Below, one piece after another: positions 32,520 through 44,925 of a stretch of DNA of 64,000 nt (within the stretch, counting starts at the first letter, position 1; each line of letters starts with the position of its first letter). The stretch covers positions 62,187,501 to 62,251,500 of the forward strand of contig CM043698.1 in assembly GCA_023935145.1 (NCBI GenBank), given 5' to 3'. The notes under the pieces were generated by a model. That model worked only from the letters and a program-made list of their open reading frames with translations. It had not been told where the DNA came from and did not search any database. The position numbers and the translations under genes were made by a program. The stretch is from Bretschneidera sinensis. Lineage: Eukaryota; Streptophyta; Magnoliopsida; Brassicales; Akaniaceae.

Positions 32520-33473
32520 ATGCCCTAGTCCACTACTATGTTCTCCTCATCTGCCTCTATAGACTTCGCTTGGGTTTGGACTTCCTCTTTCTTATCCTCT
32601 TCAACACCCTTGACGATGGTGATATCCTCATTAGAGTGTCCAAGCTCAAGCATAAAAAATTCTTGCTATGGATATATCTTATCAATCTTTCTTGATAGCT
32701 TCCTCGAAGCCAGCCAAGTAAATAGACCCAAAAAACTTCTTCATAGCCTATTTAAACTCTTGAGACTCTTAAAATGAGGCCATAACTTTATCAACGGCCT
32801 CCTCCATTGTCTCATCCCTCCCTTGGTCCATTCTAGCCACCTCAGCCTCGACTGGATCTTTCTAGGCTTTAGTCTTCTCCAGCTCGATCATCGCGAGGGT
32901 CTTATCCTCCTCCATCTCAGCCATGGCAGCCCTCAAGTCCCCAACCTCAGTGGCATTAGTGCTGAGAAGGTCCTCCAAACCTTGGCAGCAAGCACGGTTG
33001 TCCCCCAAATTCTTTTCAGAGTCCTCCAGCCTTTTGTGCAAGTCCAGACAATGGCGAGTGAAAACACCAGTAGCCACACTCGTCTAAAAAAAAGGAAGAA
33101 TAAAAATGCAAGTTAACAACTCTCGAACCCGAGCAGACTAAAGTAAGAAAGATAATGAACAAGCTGATACCTTAGTCAGATCTTCCACTACCCTAGCGAT
33201 AGTTTTAATGGGCTTCTCCTCTAGTCTTGATGCCCTGAACTAAGTCCTCCTTTGCATTCTTGGAGCTCCCAAAGACTGAATCAATGACTTTTATGCACTA
33301 GTTGGGCCTCAAGACTTCAAGGAGCGCGACTAAAGTAGAGGAAGAAACGAAGGGCAATGATTTTGGGGGATGAGGAAGAGGAGTAACAAGATGAGGAATG
33401 GAATTTAGAACCTCAATTAGGACAAAAGGAACCTCTTGAGCTTGCCTCTCAGCTACCTTCATTTTCTTCGAAA
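32520..33473 (-). pseudogene. Tat antisense ORF, C-terminal part
   Basis: Minus-strand coding remnants run opposite to pol. The clearest is a predicted coiled coil, HKRLEDSEKNLGDN then GLEDLL and LRAAMAEMEEDKTLAM (32862-33077). Tat elements such as Grande carry an antisense ORF between integrase and 3' LTR, related to the putative gypsy-type transposon domain (Transposase_28). This fits in position, strand and style. It was split from its N-terminal part (43240-44340) by the element at 33479-43234. Confidence 0.65.
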
Positions 33474-33478
33474 GTTGA

Positions 33479-34770
33479 TGATTACGCCCAAAACATAACG
33501 CGGTAGTTGTAGTATAGTTTTGGGGTGTCGATTCCATAAGGAAACATGTTAATTACAAAAGAATGTATAAACCTCAACACAAATGATAAAAGATTAAATG
33601 AATCTGAGTTTGTTTGAGAAAAAGGGTAATTGTGTAAAATAGGGTTGGAAATATATTTCAGAATGACAAGGTTCCAGAAATCCTCCCTAGGCTCGTTGCT
33701 CTAATCCTAACTTGATTCAGTTGTTTTTATCTCGATTGCTAGTTTCAAGTCCCAAACAGGCAATCGACATATATTCAATTAAAGCGCAATTATAAATCCT
33801 AATGTAATTGCTATGAATTATTCTTTACTTTCAAGCTCACATGACCTAACTTATAAATTATCAAAAGACGACGATATATCTAAATGATAATACCGCAGCA
33901 ATGGACAATTCTATAAAAGAGGGCTACCGGACTCAATCACATACAAACAGATACACATAAGAAAAGCATGACTGAACTTATATGGAAAGGAAGCATGCAA
34001 TCACCAGACTAATAAAATAATCTACTAAATTAAATTAAAGAATAAAACATAACAATGTTTGATAAAAATAATACCAACTACAACTGAACCAAATAAAGGA
34101 AAATAAGAACAACTACACCTAGGGATTCATCTCTTCGCCTTGCTTGGAGATTAGCTGGCCATAGAGCTCATGCCTCCTTGAGTTGCCTCCGGCTTCTCAA
34201 CGATCATCCTCAGCTTGTCCTCCAAATTTTATACTTCGGATACCTCTTAAAGGCCCTCTGGATTTACTCCTAAAGGCCCTCTAGAGTCACTCTCTAATGA
34301 TCTCAGAAAATGATCTTAGAAGAGCTCCGATTGGTTTATGATTTCAGCTGAGCAGAGTGGGTTTTTATATAGGTAAACTCCCGGAATGCTATGTGTTATC
34401 TAGCTGATGTGGGATACTATCTGGGTGCACTCGATCGCAGCCCGAGTGCGACCGATCGATCGCATATGTGCTGCAGAGTACCTTGCTCGATGTGGGATGT
34501 GCGCTCGATCGCACTGCTTGTGCACTCGATCGCAATTCAGGCAGCAGTCCATCTTGTCCTTCCAGAAGCATGGGATCTTGGTCTTTTAAGCAACAATCGC
34601 TTCTTCTTCTCTTTTAAATTTAAAGTACCTGTAAATTACACTGAAATAAATCAGTGGTCCCATAATATTACTTTAGAGCTATTAATATATAAAAGTACAT
34701 TAAAGACCGAGATCAATCTTAAAATGCTAACAATTAACCACTGCTGAGAGGCATTTTATGACTCTCATCA
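33479..34770 (-). repeat. Athila-like 3' LTR (left)
   Basis: On the minus strand it begins TGATGAGAGTCATAAAATGC and ends ...GGGCGTAATCA. It contains a GCGATCGA/TCGATCGC motif cluster at about 34425-34545. The cluster differs in arrangement from the other LTR although the rest is almost identical. Confidence 0.92.
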
Positions 34771-36435
34771 CAACCCCCAACTAGCTTATTGCTAGTCCCT
34801 AGCAATTCAAGTGAAATTAAGAGATGAATTCTATGGTGGGAATCAAAGTAAATGAAAAGCAATATTAGTGTTAACCAAGAGTAATTCACATTTTGTCTCA
34901 AAAATTGCACATAACACACGGCATAAAGAATCATTAAATTTCACCCAAATCCAAAAGTAATTCAAACATCAATCTTAAAATCGTTATTGACTCTTAACAC
35001 CCATCTTACCACAATCCATTAATCCAAACACCCGGATGATTTTATGCATAACATTTATGAATACCAGTCTTGGCCTCTAAAAATATAATAAATTTCGTGA
35101 CATTAATCACAAAAACAAGCTCCATATGCTTACATTTCAAACCACTCTCCATTATTGTAGAAAAATCACACTACATTGGATCAAAAGGTCTTTAATAAGC
35201 TTGTAACGTTAGGCTAAGGTAAAGGCTAAAGAAGAATGGGAAAGATTCATAAGTAAAAGAACTCAATCTCTTAGCTTTAAACACAATCACTTTAAGCACT
35301 TGATAACCTTTACTTCCACACCCAACTCTTTCAACCATTTTTCAAGCATTTCTTTCAACAAATCACCATTTTTTTTCTTTTTCTTTCTTTCTTCTTTCTT
35401 TTCCATAATTCATTTTTTTTTTTAATTTTGGCACATAACCATTCACCTTCTTTTTCATCATTTTTTTTCTTATCTTTTTCACAACCAGCAACTTATCTCC
35501 TTTAATGTACTTGGGTTGCGGTAATGATATTTTTTCATATTTCCACCCTTACTCCTTTTAAGTGTTTCTCACAACATATGTATAACTAAGTTCTTTTAAA
35601 AGAAAGGTAAGGATAAAAATATTTTTAGGCTCATAAAGGTAAGTAAATGGTTTATCCAAAGAAACAAGGCTCAATTTTTCTTTTCAAGAAAAATGCTCAA
35701 ATAGGTGACTAGTGATAAATATAGCAATGGTAGGTTTGAAAGGCTCAAACGGTTCAAAAATGGCCTATATCATATCCTAAGTAGTGTGCATTCTAGGAAT
35801 TCGCTTCAAGTGGTTATCAAGTAAGTTCTAGAGCTTGTTGAGACCGCAAAAATAATCACAAAATAATCACACATAAAACTTTTCTAAATGTCTAAGACTA
35901 ATAATACAATCTTACCACAAACTAGAGTCTCAAACCAGATCAAGATTGATACTTAAATTAATTTCAAACCGAAGCAAGATTTAACTACTTCTGAATGCTA
36001 TATGCTATCTCAATTAAGTTTATATCATTGACATGTAAATTGACTCTAAGGCTAACACCAAACATGCTAAAAACAAACAAAAATGACACCAAGCAGTTCA
36101 ATGGTATGGTATGCAATAAGAAATGTGTTTCCTCCACCCCCAACTGAAGATAAACATTGTCCTCAATGTAAAAACAAAAATTAAGGAAACTCCTTTTTTA
36201 ACCAAAGGTGTGTGGAGCTGAAATTCATGCACAACCAATTGAACCTCATGCTCAACTTTTTGTTGAAAGTCCGATCTACAATCATAGAACAAACAAAAAG
36301 AAAGCAACTGCAGTGTACCACCGTGTGTTAGCACACTAAAAATTTAAAATGGACTCAATAATAAAATAAAATAAAAACAAAACAAACAAAACAAAAGAAA
36401 GAAAATAAAAGTAAATACGTACCTGTGTTGTGTGG
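34771..36435 (-). other. Athila-like 3' non-coding region
   Basis: It runs from the integrase end to the purine tract (minus AGCTAGTTGGGGGTTG, about 34771-34787). T/C-rich stretches near 35360-35470 occur. Some Athila elements carry an env-like ORF here. I see no open frame supporting one. Confidence 0.7.
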
Positions 36436-37502
36436 TCAAGATGCGTAGACCGGATCCATAAGCGGAATGTCTTCCACTTCTGAATCTTGTCTATCGACTA
36501 AGATCTTAAGTCGTTGACCATTGACTTTGAAAATTCGACCATCCCTAGTATCTTCAATTTCTACCGCCCCATTTTCAAAAACAGTTTTCACTACAAAAGG
36601 GCCAGTCCACCTCGATCGAAGTTTTCCAGTATGCTTTTGGAGTCTAGATTCATATAAGAACACCTGATCATGAGGTTTAAACATTTTTCTCAAAATATTT
36701 TGTCATGGAATATTTTCATTTTAGACTTATAGATTCTAGAGCTCTCATAAGCATCGTTTCTTAATTCCTCCAACTCGGTTAATTGATATTTCCGAAGCTT
36801 ACCTGCTTCTCCTATGTCAAAATTAAAAGATTTGATTACCCAATATGCTCGATGCTCGAGCTCTACAGGTAAGTGGCAAGGCTTTCCATAAACAAGCCGA
36901 TAAATTGATATACCTAAAGGAGTTTTAAAAGCTGTACGGTAGGCCCAAAGCGCATCAACTAGTCTCAAAGACCAATCCTTACGATCCGGGTTAACCGTTT
37001 TTTCTAGATTTTGTTTAATCTCCCTATTAGCAAGCTCTACTTGTCCACTAGTCTGAGGATGATAAGCAGTAGAAATTTTATGTAACACCCCGTATTTTCA
37101 CATTAAAGCTTCAAAAGAACGGTTGCAAAAATGTGTACCTTGATCACTAATTATAGCACTTGGTGTACCAAATCGAGATAACACATTTTCTTTAAGAAAT
37201 TTAAGTACCATTCTATTATCATTGCTTCGGCAAGCTGCTGCCTCTACCCAGTTAGATACATAGTCTATTGCCACAATGATATATAGGTATCCAAAAGAAT
37301 GAGGAAAGAGTCCCATAAAATCGATGCCCCAACAATCAAAGATTTCAATTATTAAAATGGGGTTTAAGGGCATCATATTTCGCCGAGACATAGCTCTTAA
37401 CTTTTGATACCTTTCACATGAGCGACAATAGATGTTTGTATCCTTAAACAAGGTAGGCCAATAAAATACACACTGCAAAATTTTTGTAGCGGTTTTTTTC
37501 AT
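36436..37502 (-). pseudogene. Athila-like integrase
   Basis: The zinc region CERYQK with an upstream FYWPTLFKD leads into the core, which keeps all three catalytic acids in CWGIDFMGLFP, ISDQGTHFCNRSF and [39 protein letters not shown] text and a C-terminal HDQVFLYESRL...GKLRSRWTGPF domain follow. Two lesions are visible: a TGA after SFEALM (near 37096) and a frameshift before the C-terminal domain near 36695. Confidence 0.9.
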
Positions 37503-37625
37503 TGAAAAGTGGCCTCCACAAGCTAGGGAATGACAAAATTCTAAGACACGTGTAATCTCTTCATTAGGGATGCAACATCTTAGAATTTGGTCCGAGCAGT
37601 ACTTGAAAAGATAGGGGTCATCCCA

Positions 37626-38160
37626 TTAAAACTTACATACCTTATATAAAAATTTCCTCTTGTCTTGAGCGCTATAATCCACAGGTATCTCACCTGTAAC
37701 CAAGTAATTCACAATGTGAGCAAACCATGGTAAGGCAGTAACAGCAAGTAAATGCTCATTGGGAAAGTCATCTTTGATCGGCATGTTATCAGACGTGTCC
37801 TCAAATGTGAGCCTTGAAAGATGGTCAGCTACTACATTCTCTACTCCTTTCTTGTCTTTGATGGGGATTTCAAATTCTTGTAGGAGTAGGTTCCATCGGA
37901 TTAGGCATGCCTTAGCATCCTTCTTTATAAGAAGGTACTTAAGGGCTGCATGATCTGTAAAAATAAGGATAGGAGAACTAATTAAATATGCACAAAATTT
38001 ATCCAAAGCAAATACTACAGCTAGTAATTCTTTTTCAGTTGTGGAGTAATTCATTTGAGCACTATTTAAAGTCTTACTAGCATAGTAAATTACAAATGGT
38101 TTTCCCTCTCTTCGCTGTCCAAGAATAGCACCTACAGCGCAGTCACTAGTATCACACATG
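37626..38160 (-). pseudogene. Athila-like RNase H
   Basis: The frame gives MCDTSDCAVGAILGQRREGK, IYYASKTLNSAQMNYSTTEK, ELLAVVFALDKF, LIFTDHAALKYLL and VADHLSRL, the standard gypsy RNase H with Asp/Glu/Asp in CDTSD, TTEKELLA and FTDHAAL. It is open for 177 codons and ends with a stop at 37626. A TAG just upstream (near 38178) separates it from RT. Confidence 0.9.
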
Positions 38161-39129
38161 ATTTCAAAGGGTAAATTCTAATCAGGTGACTGCATTATAG
38201 GTGCTGAAGTAAGCTTGCCAATCAGCGTTTTAAAGGCCTCTTGACAAGCTGGAGTCCACTCAAATGGGGCATCTTTAACTAGGAGGGCACATAATGGTCT
38301 AGATATGTTGGAAAAAAGTTTGTATAAACCTGCTATAAAAGCCAGCATGACCAAGGAAAGATCTCACATCCTTTATTATCTTAGGTGTAGGCAATTTAGA
38401 GATTAATTCAATCTTAGATTGATCAACCTCTATTCATTTAGAAGAGACAATATGCCCTAAGACAATACTGGATGGGACCATGAAATGATATTTTTCCCAG
38501 TTTAAAACCAATTCTTTTTCCTCACATCGAATTAATACTCTTTCCAAATTCGTTAAGCATGTATCAAATGAAGATCCAAAAACAGACAGGTCATCCATAA
38601 AAACCTCCATGCAATTTTCAACCATGTCACTAAAAACACTCATCATGCAACGTTGAAAAGTGGCAGGGGCATTACATAATCCAAATGGCATTCTACGAAA
38701 AGCATAAGTGCCAAAGGGACAAGTAAAAGTGGTTTTATCCTGGTCTTCTAATGCAATTTCTATCTGATAATAGCCAGAATAACCATCTAAGAAACAGTAA
38801 AAAGGGTGACCAGCTACTCGCTCAAGAATTTGATCAATAAAAGGGAGTGAAAAATGGTCTTTCCGGGTGACAGCATTTAATTTTCTGTAATCAATGCACA
38901 TACGCCACCCGGTCACTAGTTTGGTAGGGACTAACTCTCCTAGGTCATTCATTACCATAGTGACTCCAGACTTTTTGGGAACAACTTGTGTAGGACTTAC
39001 CCATTTACTATCAACTATGGGATATATAATACCCACATCTAACAGTTTCAGCACTTCATTTTTCACTACTTCTTTCATAGTGGGGTTAAGTCTACGTTGA
39101 GGGTCTCTACGAGGACTTGTTCCTTCATC
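38161..39129 (-). pseudogene. Athila-like reverse transcriptase
   Basis: The RT is nearly complete: VGIIYPIVDSKWVSP, WRMCIDYRKLNAVTRKDHF, FCFLDG-type YCFLDGYSGYYQI, FGLCNAPATFQRCM and catalytic VFMDDLSVFG. A TGA follows HIVSSK (near 38433), a position normally Gly. A frameshift lies near 38330, in the GHAGFY...RFI segment. With the catalytic residues present, the polymerase domain itself looks sound. Confidence 0.9.
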
Positions 39130-40539
39130 CTAATTTATTTTATGGGAGCAGATCAAGGGACTAATTCCCTTCAAATCAGCCATGCTCCATCCTAAGGCTG
39201 ATTTATGTGCAATTAAGGTCTGAATCAGTTTCTCATGTTGGGTCTGAGATAATTCAGATGAAATAATAACAGGAAAGGTATCACCTGGACCGAGAAATGC
39301 ATGCTTTAAACCTTTAGGTAGTGGCTTCAAGTTGACTTTAGGTGCTGCCACACTTGAGGGGATTTGTTTTTCACTTCTTTCAGGAAACTCTTTGAACCTT
39401 GGTTGCCATGGGCGGGTGTCATAATCCTGAGATTTGTCAAAAACAGCACAAATATCGATTACATCAGTTTTATCATCAAATAAATCAATCTCAGAATTAA
39501 TGAGAAAATTTTTAAAAGGATCAAAATCATGAGCCATGGAAACTCCCTCATCGATGAGTGACTCGAGCATATATAACTGGTGATTTTCATCCTCATCTTC
39601 GGGCTGTTTTGTAACATTGAAAATGTTCACTTCTAATGTCATATTTTCAAAAGACAGCTTCATGAGTCCATTCTTGCAATTAAACAGAGCATTTGCAGTA
39701 GCAAGGAAAGGTCTACCCAAAATCAAAGGAATTTTCGAGTTAGTGTCAACAGCAGAAGTTGTGTCAAGGATTAGGAAATCAACAGGATAATAAAATATGT
39801 CAATCTGAATCAACACATCCTCTACCACACCCCGGGGTACTTTGACTGAACGGTCAGCCAACTGTAACACCACACCGGTTGGTTTGATTTCCCCTAAACT
39901 TAGCTGTACATAAATAGAAAATGGTATCAGGTTCACACTAGCTTCTAGATCTAGTAAGGCTTGTCCAACCTCATGATTTCCAATGCTGCAAGCAATGGTG
40001 GGACAGCTTGGATCCTTGTATTTTTGGGGAATTCTTTCCTCAATTAAAGCACTAACTTGCTCAATTATGAATGCAGTTTTCTTGACATAGTATCTCCTCT
40101 TAATTGTATATAAATCTTTGAGAACTTTTGCATAGGTAGGCACTTGTTTAATCACATGCAAAAGTGGAAGATTGAGTTTCACTTGCCTTAAGTTCTTGAG
40201 GATTTCATTGTTTAAGTCCAGATTTTTCTTGTTTGACTTTAATGATTGAGAGTATGGTGCCTTAACAGGACTTTTGGTCACTTCAAGGTCTTTGGTCAGT
40301 TCAGTATTACTACTAGTTTGACCCTTTTCCACATCCTCGGATACATTCACTGGTGGGTTGTGTAGTGACTTACCACTTCGGGTCACAATGGCATTTATAT
40401 CTTTCAGGTTTTCTTGTGCCATATGTTGATCGTGAGGTATGGACTGAGTTTGGAAATGGAACTTACCTCGCTCAGTCATACTTGAGGAGCTTATTAACTT
40501 AGACACTTGGCTCATAGTTTCTCTATTCTCTTCTATCAC
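39130..40539 (-). pseudogene. Athila-like gag-protease linker and protease
   Basis: A 469-codon open stretch without a functional start of its own. The retropepsin site reads ALLDLEASVNLIPFSIY, where relatives have DLGASVNLMP, so the catalytic Asp is kept but Gly is Glu. Further landmarks are VEDVLIQIDIFYYPVDFLIL and IPLILGRPFLATANAL. It ends with a TAG (39130-39132) directly before RT in the same frame. Confidence 0.88.
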
Positions 40540-40689
40540 CTGTGTAAATTATGTCTCAAACCTTTGGTTTGTCTTACCTTGTACCTCTATAAAGGCCTAT
40601 AAGGTGTCTTTTAGCGAGTTCCTAGAGGATGAGGGTGCTTGATAAGGTGCAGGGGTTGATCTAGGGGGCTGCACATGCTGGTTTTCAGA

Positions 40690-41808
40690 TTTTCAGTTGA
40701 AGTTGGGGTGATTTCGCCACCCCGGGTTGTAAATGTTAGAGAAAGGTGCAAGAGGCTTCTTGTACATGCCTAAAGCATTACATTGTTTCTCATACAACCC
40801 TCTCATATCAGCAAATGTGGGGCATTCTTGGAGGAGGTTATTTACCCCACCACACACAAAACATGGCTCTAAAGACTCGACATGATTAGCCACATGTATT
40901 TGCTTTGAGCCCTTCGTTTTCAATGCCTCTAACTCTCTAGTGAGCATTTCAACCATAGCTTTCAGGTTGTCTTCTTCCCTAAGATGGTTTATCCCTCCAC
41001 TACTGGGATTTTCTATAGGTCATGACCTATTCGTGCTTTCAGTAGCACTAGGTCCAGTCCATGTATGAGCTTTCTCAGCAAGCTCATTAAGGTATTCAAT
41101 AGCCTCATCGGGGTCTTTTTTCAGAAATTCCCCATTACACATCATCTCTATAAATTGACGTTCTCTATAGGTAAGACCCTCATAGAAATAGCTCACTAAA
41201 TGCTAATTTTCATACCCATAGTGTGGGCACATACTCAACAGCTCTTTAAATTTCTCCCAAGACTGATATAAAGTCTTGTTTTCCTTTTGTGCAAAGGTGG
41301 AGATTTGTCTTTTCAATGCATTAGTCTTATGTTGAGGGAAGTACTTGTTAAAGAAGGCCCGAGTCATCTCAGACCATGACCCAATAGATCATGGTCTAAG
41401 TGAGTATAGCCAACTCTTAGCTCTATCCCTCAAAGCGAAATGAAAGAACTTAAGTCGCACAATGTCAGCAATTGCACCTTGATCATGGAAAGTTGCGACT
41501 ACTTCCTCAAACTCCCTAATGTGCACATATGGGTTCTCATTTTCCATGCCATAAAATGTAGGGAGTAACTGTATCATCCCTGTCCTAAGTTCTAATTGGG
41601 GAATGTTGGCTGGAAACATGATACAAGATGGTGTGGTTGTGTATGTAGGGTGGAGGTAATCCTCAAGGGTCCTAGTAGGTTGATCCTCGTGTTCACTCAT
41701 TTCCTCAGGACTAGATGGATTATCAAACAAAGGATTTAAAAAGGTTCCTTCTGTCTCTAGCACAGGCCTACAGGCGAATCTACCCAAAGTGTCCCTATAT
41801 CTGGGCAT
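40690..41808 (-). pseudogene. Athila-like gag
   Basis: It starts MPRYRDTLGRFACRP at 41808. The gag domain reads MIQLLPTFYGMENENPYVHI, EFEEVV, VRLKFFHFALRDRAKSWLYS, then TGA at about 41389 where relatives continue. It resumes with SWSEMTRAFFNKYFP and YFYEGLTYRERQFIEMMC. A zinc-binding stretch CFVCGGVNNLLQECP lies at about 40810-40865. Several further stops make it a pseudogene. Confidence 0.88.
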
Positions 41809-41910
41809 GCAAGATCACAAAATATCAAATAAAATGCTGAAAGAAATTATTTACAATTCTTCTATTGTTATGTCAAAAGTTGACAAACTTATTTGTACTT
41901 AAGTGTGTTT

Positions 41911-41932
41911 CCCCGGTAACGGCGCCAAAATT
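41911..41932 (-). other. Athila-like primer-binding site
   Basis: The minus strand reads TTTTGGCGCCGTTACCGGGG directly after the 5' LTR. It matches the site of the nested non-autonomous element at 26073 apart from two bases, so both use the same tRNA (tRNA-Asp type in known Athila elements). Confidence 0.8.
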
Positions 41933-43234
41933 TGATTACGCCCAAAACATAAAGCGGTAGTTGTACTATAGTTTTGGGGTATCGATTCCACAGGGAAACA
42001 AGTTAATTACAAAAGAAGGTATAAACCTCAACACAAATGATAAAAGATTAAATGAATCTGAGTTTGTTTGAGAAAAAGGGTAATTGTGTAAAATAGGGTT
42101 GGAAATATATTTAAGAATGACAATGTTCCGAAAATCCTCCCTAGGCTCGTTGCTCTAATCCTAACTTGATTCAGTTGTTTTTATCTCGATTGCTAGTTTC
42201 ACGTCCCAAACAGGCAATCGACATATATTCAATTAAAGCACAATTATAAATCCTAATGTAATTGCTATGAATTATTCTTTACTTTCAAGCTCACATGACC
42301 TAACTTATAAATTATCAAAAGACGACGATATATCTAAATGATAATACCGCAGCAATGGACAAATCTATAAAAGAGGCTTACCGAACTCAATCACATCCAA
42401 ACGGATACACATAAGAAAAACATGACTGAACTTATATGGAAAGGAAGCATGCAATCACCGGACTAATAAAATAATCTACTAAATTAAATTAAAGAATAAA
42501 ATATAACAATGTTTGATAAAAATAATACCAACTACAACTGAACCAAATAAAGGAAAATAAGAACAACCACACCTAGGGATTCATCTCTTCACCTTGCTTG
42601 GAGATTAGCTGGCCATAGAACTCATGCCTCCTTGAGTTGCCTCCAGCCTCTCAACGATCATTCTCAGCTTGCCCTCCAAATTTTATACTTCGGATACCTC
42701 TTGAAGGCCCTCTGAATTTACTCCTAAAGGCCCTTTAGAGTCACTCTCTAATGATCTCAGAAAATGATCTTAGAAGAGCTCCGATTGGTTTATGATTTCA
42801 GCTGAGCAGAGTGGGTCTTTATATAGGCAAACTCCCGAAATGCTATGTGTTATCTAGCCGATGTGGGATACTGTCCGGGTGCACTCGATCACAGCCCGAG
42901 TGCGATCGATCGCACATGCGCTCGATCGCGGCTTGTGCGCTCGATCGCATATGCGCTGTAGAGTACCTTGCTCGATGTGGGATGTGCGCTCGATCGCAAT
43001 TCAGGCAGCAGTCCATCTTGTCCTTCCAGAAGCATGGGATCTTAGTCTTTTAAGCAACGATCGCTTCTTTTTCTCTTTTAAACTTAAAGTACCTGTAAAT
43101 TACACTGAAATAAGTCAGTGGTCCAATAATATTACTTTAGAGTTATTAACATATAAAAGCACAATAAAGACCGAGATCAATCCTAAAATGCTAACAATTA
43201 ACCACTGCTGAGAGGCATTTTATAACTCTCATCA
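41933..43234 (-). repeat. Athila-like 5' LTR (right)
   Basis: It pairs with 33479-34770. Its CpG-motif cluster (about 42885-43005) contains extra GCGCTCGATCGC-type units near 42920-42955 and lacks one present in the left LTR. Confidence 0.92.
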
Positions 43235-43239
43235 GTTGA

Positions 43240-44340
43240 CCCCTAGAATAAGAAGCTTTCTCATTCCTTTGCCTCATCACCTCCTTCCGAGCTTCTTTCA
43301 CTATGTCTATCTCTACAAAAAGAAAGAGGGTGTAAGTACGTAGAGTCTAATAGGAAGACAAGAATATCAAGTAAGAAGGCTCGTACATTCCTTCTCCTTT
43401 GGACCATCTGGGTATAGCTCAAGCTTGGCTAACTCCAAATTCTTGTACAAAATCTAACATTTATAGGACCACCCAACATCTTGGCCACTGTGTCCAGCTC
43501 ACGCTTTAGGAGGTTTGGCTTTTTGTTTGGCCTTAACAGATCCATGTCCCACTTTAGTGGAACTCCAAAATACTTATCATTCTGAATATAAAAGAACGCT
43601 TACTTCCACACCTTAATGGAAAAGGGCTTGTTCTTCAGTAGTCCCTTCTTTACCCTTGAACTAAACATTACCTAGCTATGCTCCCAGTGTTTAATAATTT
43701 GGAAAAAAGACTTGAAGACATTAAGCTTCATCACCCCTCCACTTTTGTAAATACATATATAAAGGCCATAATCAAGAATACAAAATTGGGCACCAATTGG
43801 TACAGGGCTATACCGTAGTAGTTAAGGATGGTATGGAAGAATGGGTGAAGGGGAAAGCTAAGTTTAACTTTAAGGTAATGGGTATAGACACATAGTTCAA
43901 AGGGATTTCCATATCTTAAATCATTATATACATTCTCTCCAACTCCAGTATTCCTAAGATCGTACTCCTCCAAGACCCTATACGTGGTCCTAAGTACTTG
44001 GAGATCTTCTTCTTTTAGTTTATTTAAATAGGAGTTGGCACAGAAGATCGTATTCTCCCTCTCCTCCTCACCTAATTCCTCCCTGAGTTTGGTCAGAATA
44101 TGGTTACCCTTCAAGGATGAGGAAACTCATTCTCCCTCATAAAGTATTAGTGCTTAAGATCTAACTGATGTGCTACCCACCTCGATCTCCTAAAAAATTT
44201 CTTCCTTGTCCTCACTACCACTCCTACTATCATTGCTACTTTAACTTTCATCACTATTATTACTTTCATCACTACTCCTATTACTATAGCTACCTTTATC
44301 ACTCCTAAAAAACATTGAGAAAATAGGACAAAACTCACCA
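43240..44340 (-). pseudogene. Tat antisense ORF, N-terminal part
   Basis: The minus strand near 44340-44215 encodes an acidic Ser/Asp-rich start (DESNNSDESKSSNDS). A 127-codon open stretch (43731-44114) follows with DLQVLRTTYRVLEEYDLR, YGNPFELCVYTHYLKVKL and FPLHPFFHTILNYYGIAL. The LPLHPF...ILNYY...QLVPN pattern is typical of the putative gypsy-type transposon domain seen in Tat antisense ORFs. Stops interrupt the rest. It is cut off at 43235 by the Athila-like insertion and continues at 33473. Confidence 0.65.
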
Positions 44341-44925
44341 AAGAAATTTTTGAACTGTGAGGATGTTTCTCTAAATTGATTCTGAAGCTTCACCGACCCC
44401 AAACTCTTCCTTCTCAAAACTCAGAAACTCCAAAAAACTTTAACATCAAAAAGACTCTGAGCTCTTGCTCTCTTAAACTCCGAATGCTCTCAAGAATTTT
44501 CTATATTTCAAATGAGTGAAATGAGGAATAAAGAAGGTCTTCATTCCCTTATAAATGAGTTTTCCTTAGCCAAGGGTGATTCAAACGATGAAGAATTAAT
44601 TGTTACAGCTTTAAACACTTATAATGAAACAGTGTATAACTTTTATTTCAAAAAACAAAAAAATGAGGAGACACACCGTTTTTCCTTATGAATAGATGCC
44701 ACTCTCCTTAAGAGCTTTATCTCTACCCAGCAATTAAAAAGACATACCTTTAAGAAACATTCTAGAAGCTTTGGTGCACACTCAATGATCCAGATCAAAA
44801 GTTTTTCAGCTCAATCTATGGGCCCTGAAAAGTTCAAAGAATTCAGCCCATGATTATGGGCCTCTAAAACAAGAGAACTTGGTCCAGTCCAAAGACCAAA
44901 CAGGATCCACATCACACTATTCTCC
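44341..44925. other. Tat region between antisense ORF and tandem repeats
   Basis: No coding motif is supported. It presumably contains the promoter for the antisense ORF, but no clear TATA/leader combination can be assigned. Confidence 0.4.

Larger units (their letters stand above)
33479..43234 (-). mobile_element. Athila-like Ty3/gypsy element nested in the Tat antisense ORF
   Basis: Minus-strand element with about 1.3 kb LTRs (5' LTR 41933-43234, 3' LTR 33479-34770), primer-binding site, gag, protease, RT, RNase H and integrase in gypsy order, and a 1.66 kb non-coding 3' region. A perfect 5-bp target duplication GTTGA flanks it (33474-33478, 43235-43239). Over the first roughly 200 aligned LTR bases I count about six mismatches, so it is among the youngest insertions here. 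A few stops and frameshifts still disable it. Confidence 0.93.

Noticed and set aside
34391..34747. Plus-strand ORFs over the CpG motif arrays of the LTRs (also 42811-43211 and 24843-25058)
   Set aside because: They are antisense or random readings of repeated GATCGAGCGCA units within LTRs. Both LTRs give similar accidental ORFs.
34771..36435. Env-like gene in the Athila-like element
   Set aside because: Some Athila elements carry one, but no frame here shows a long open stretch, signal peptide or membrane segment.
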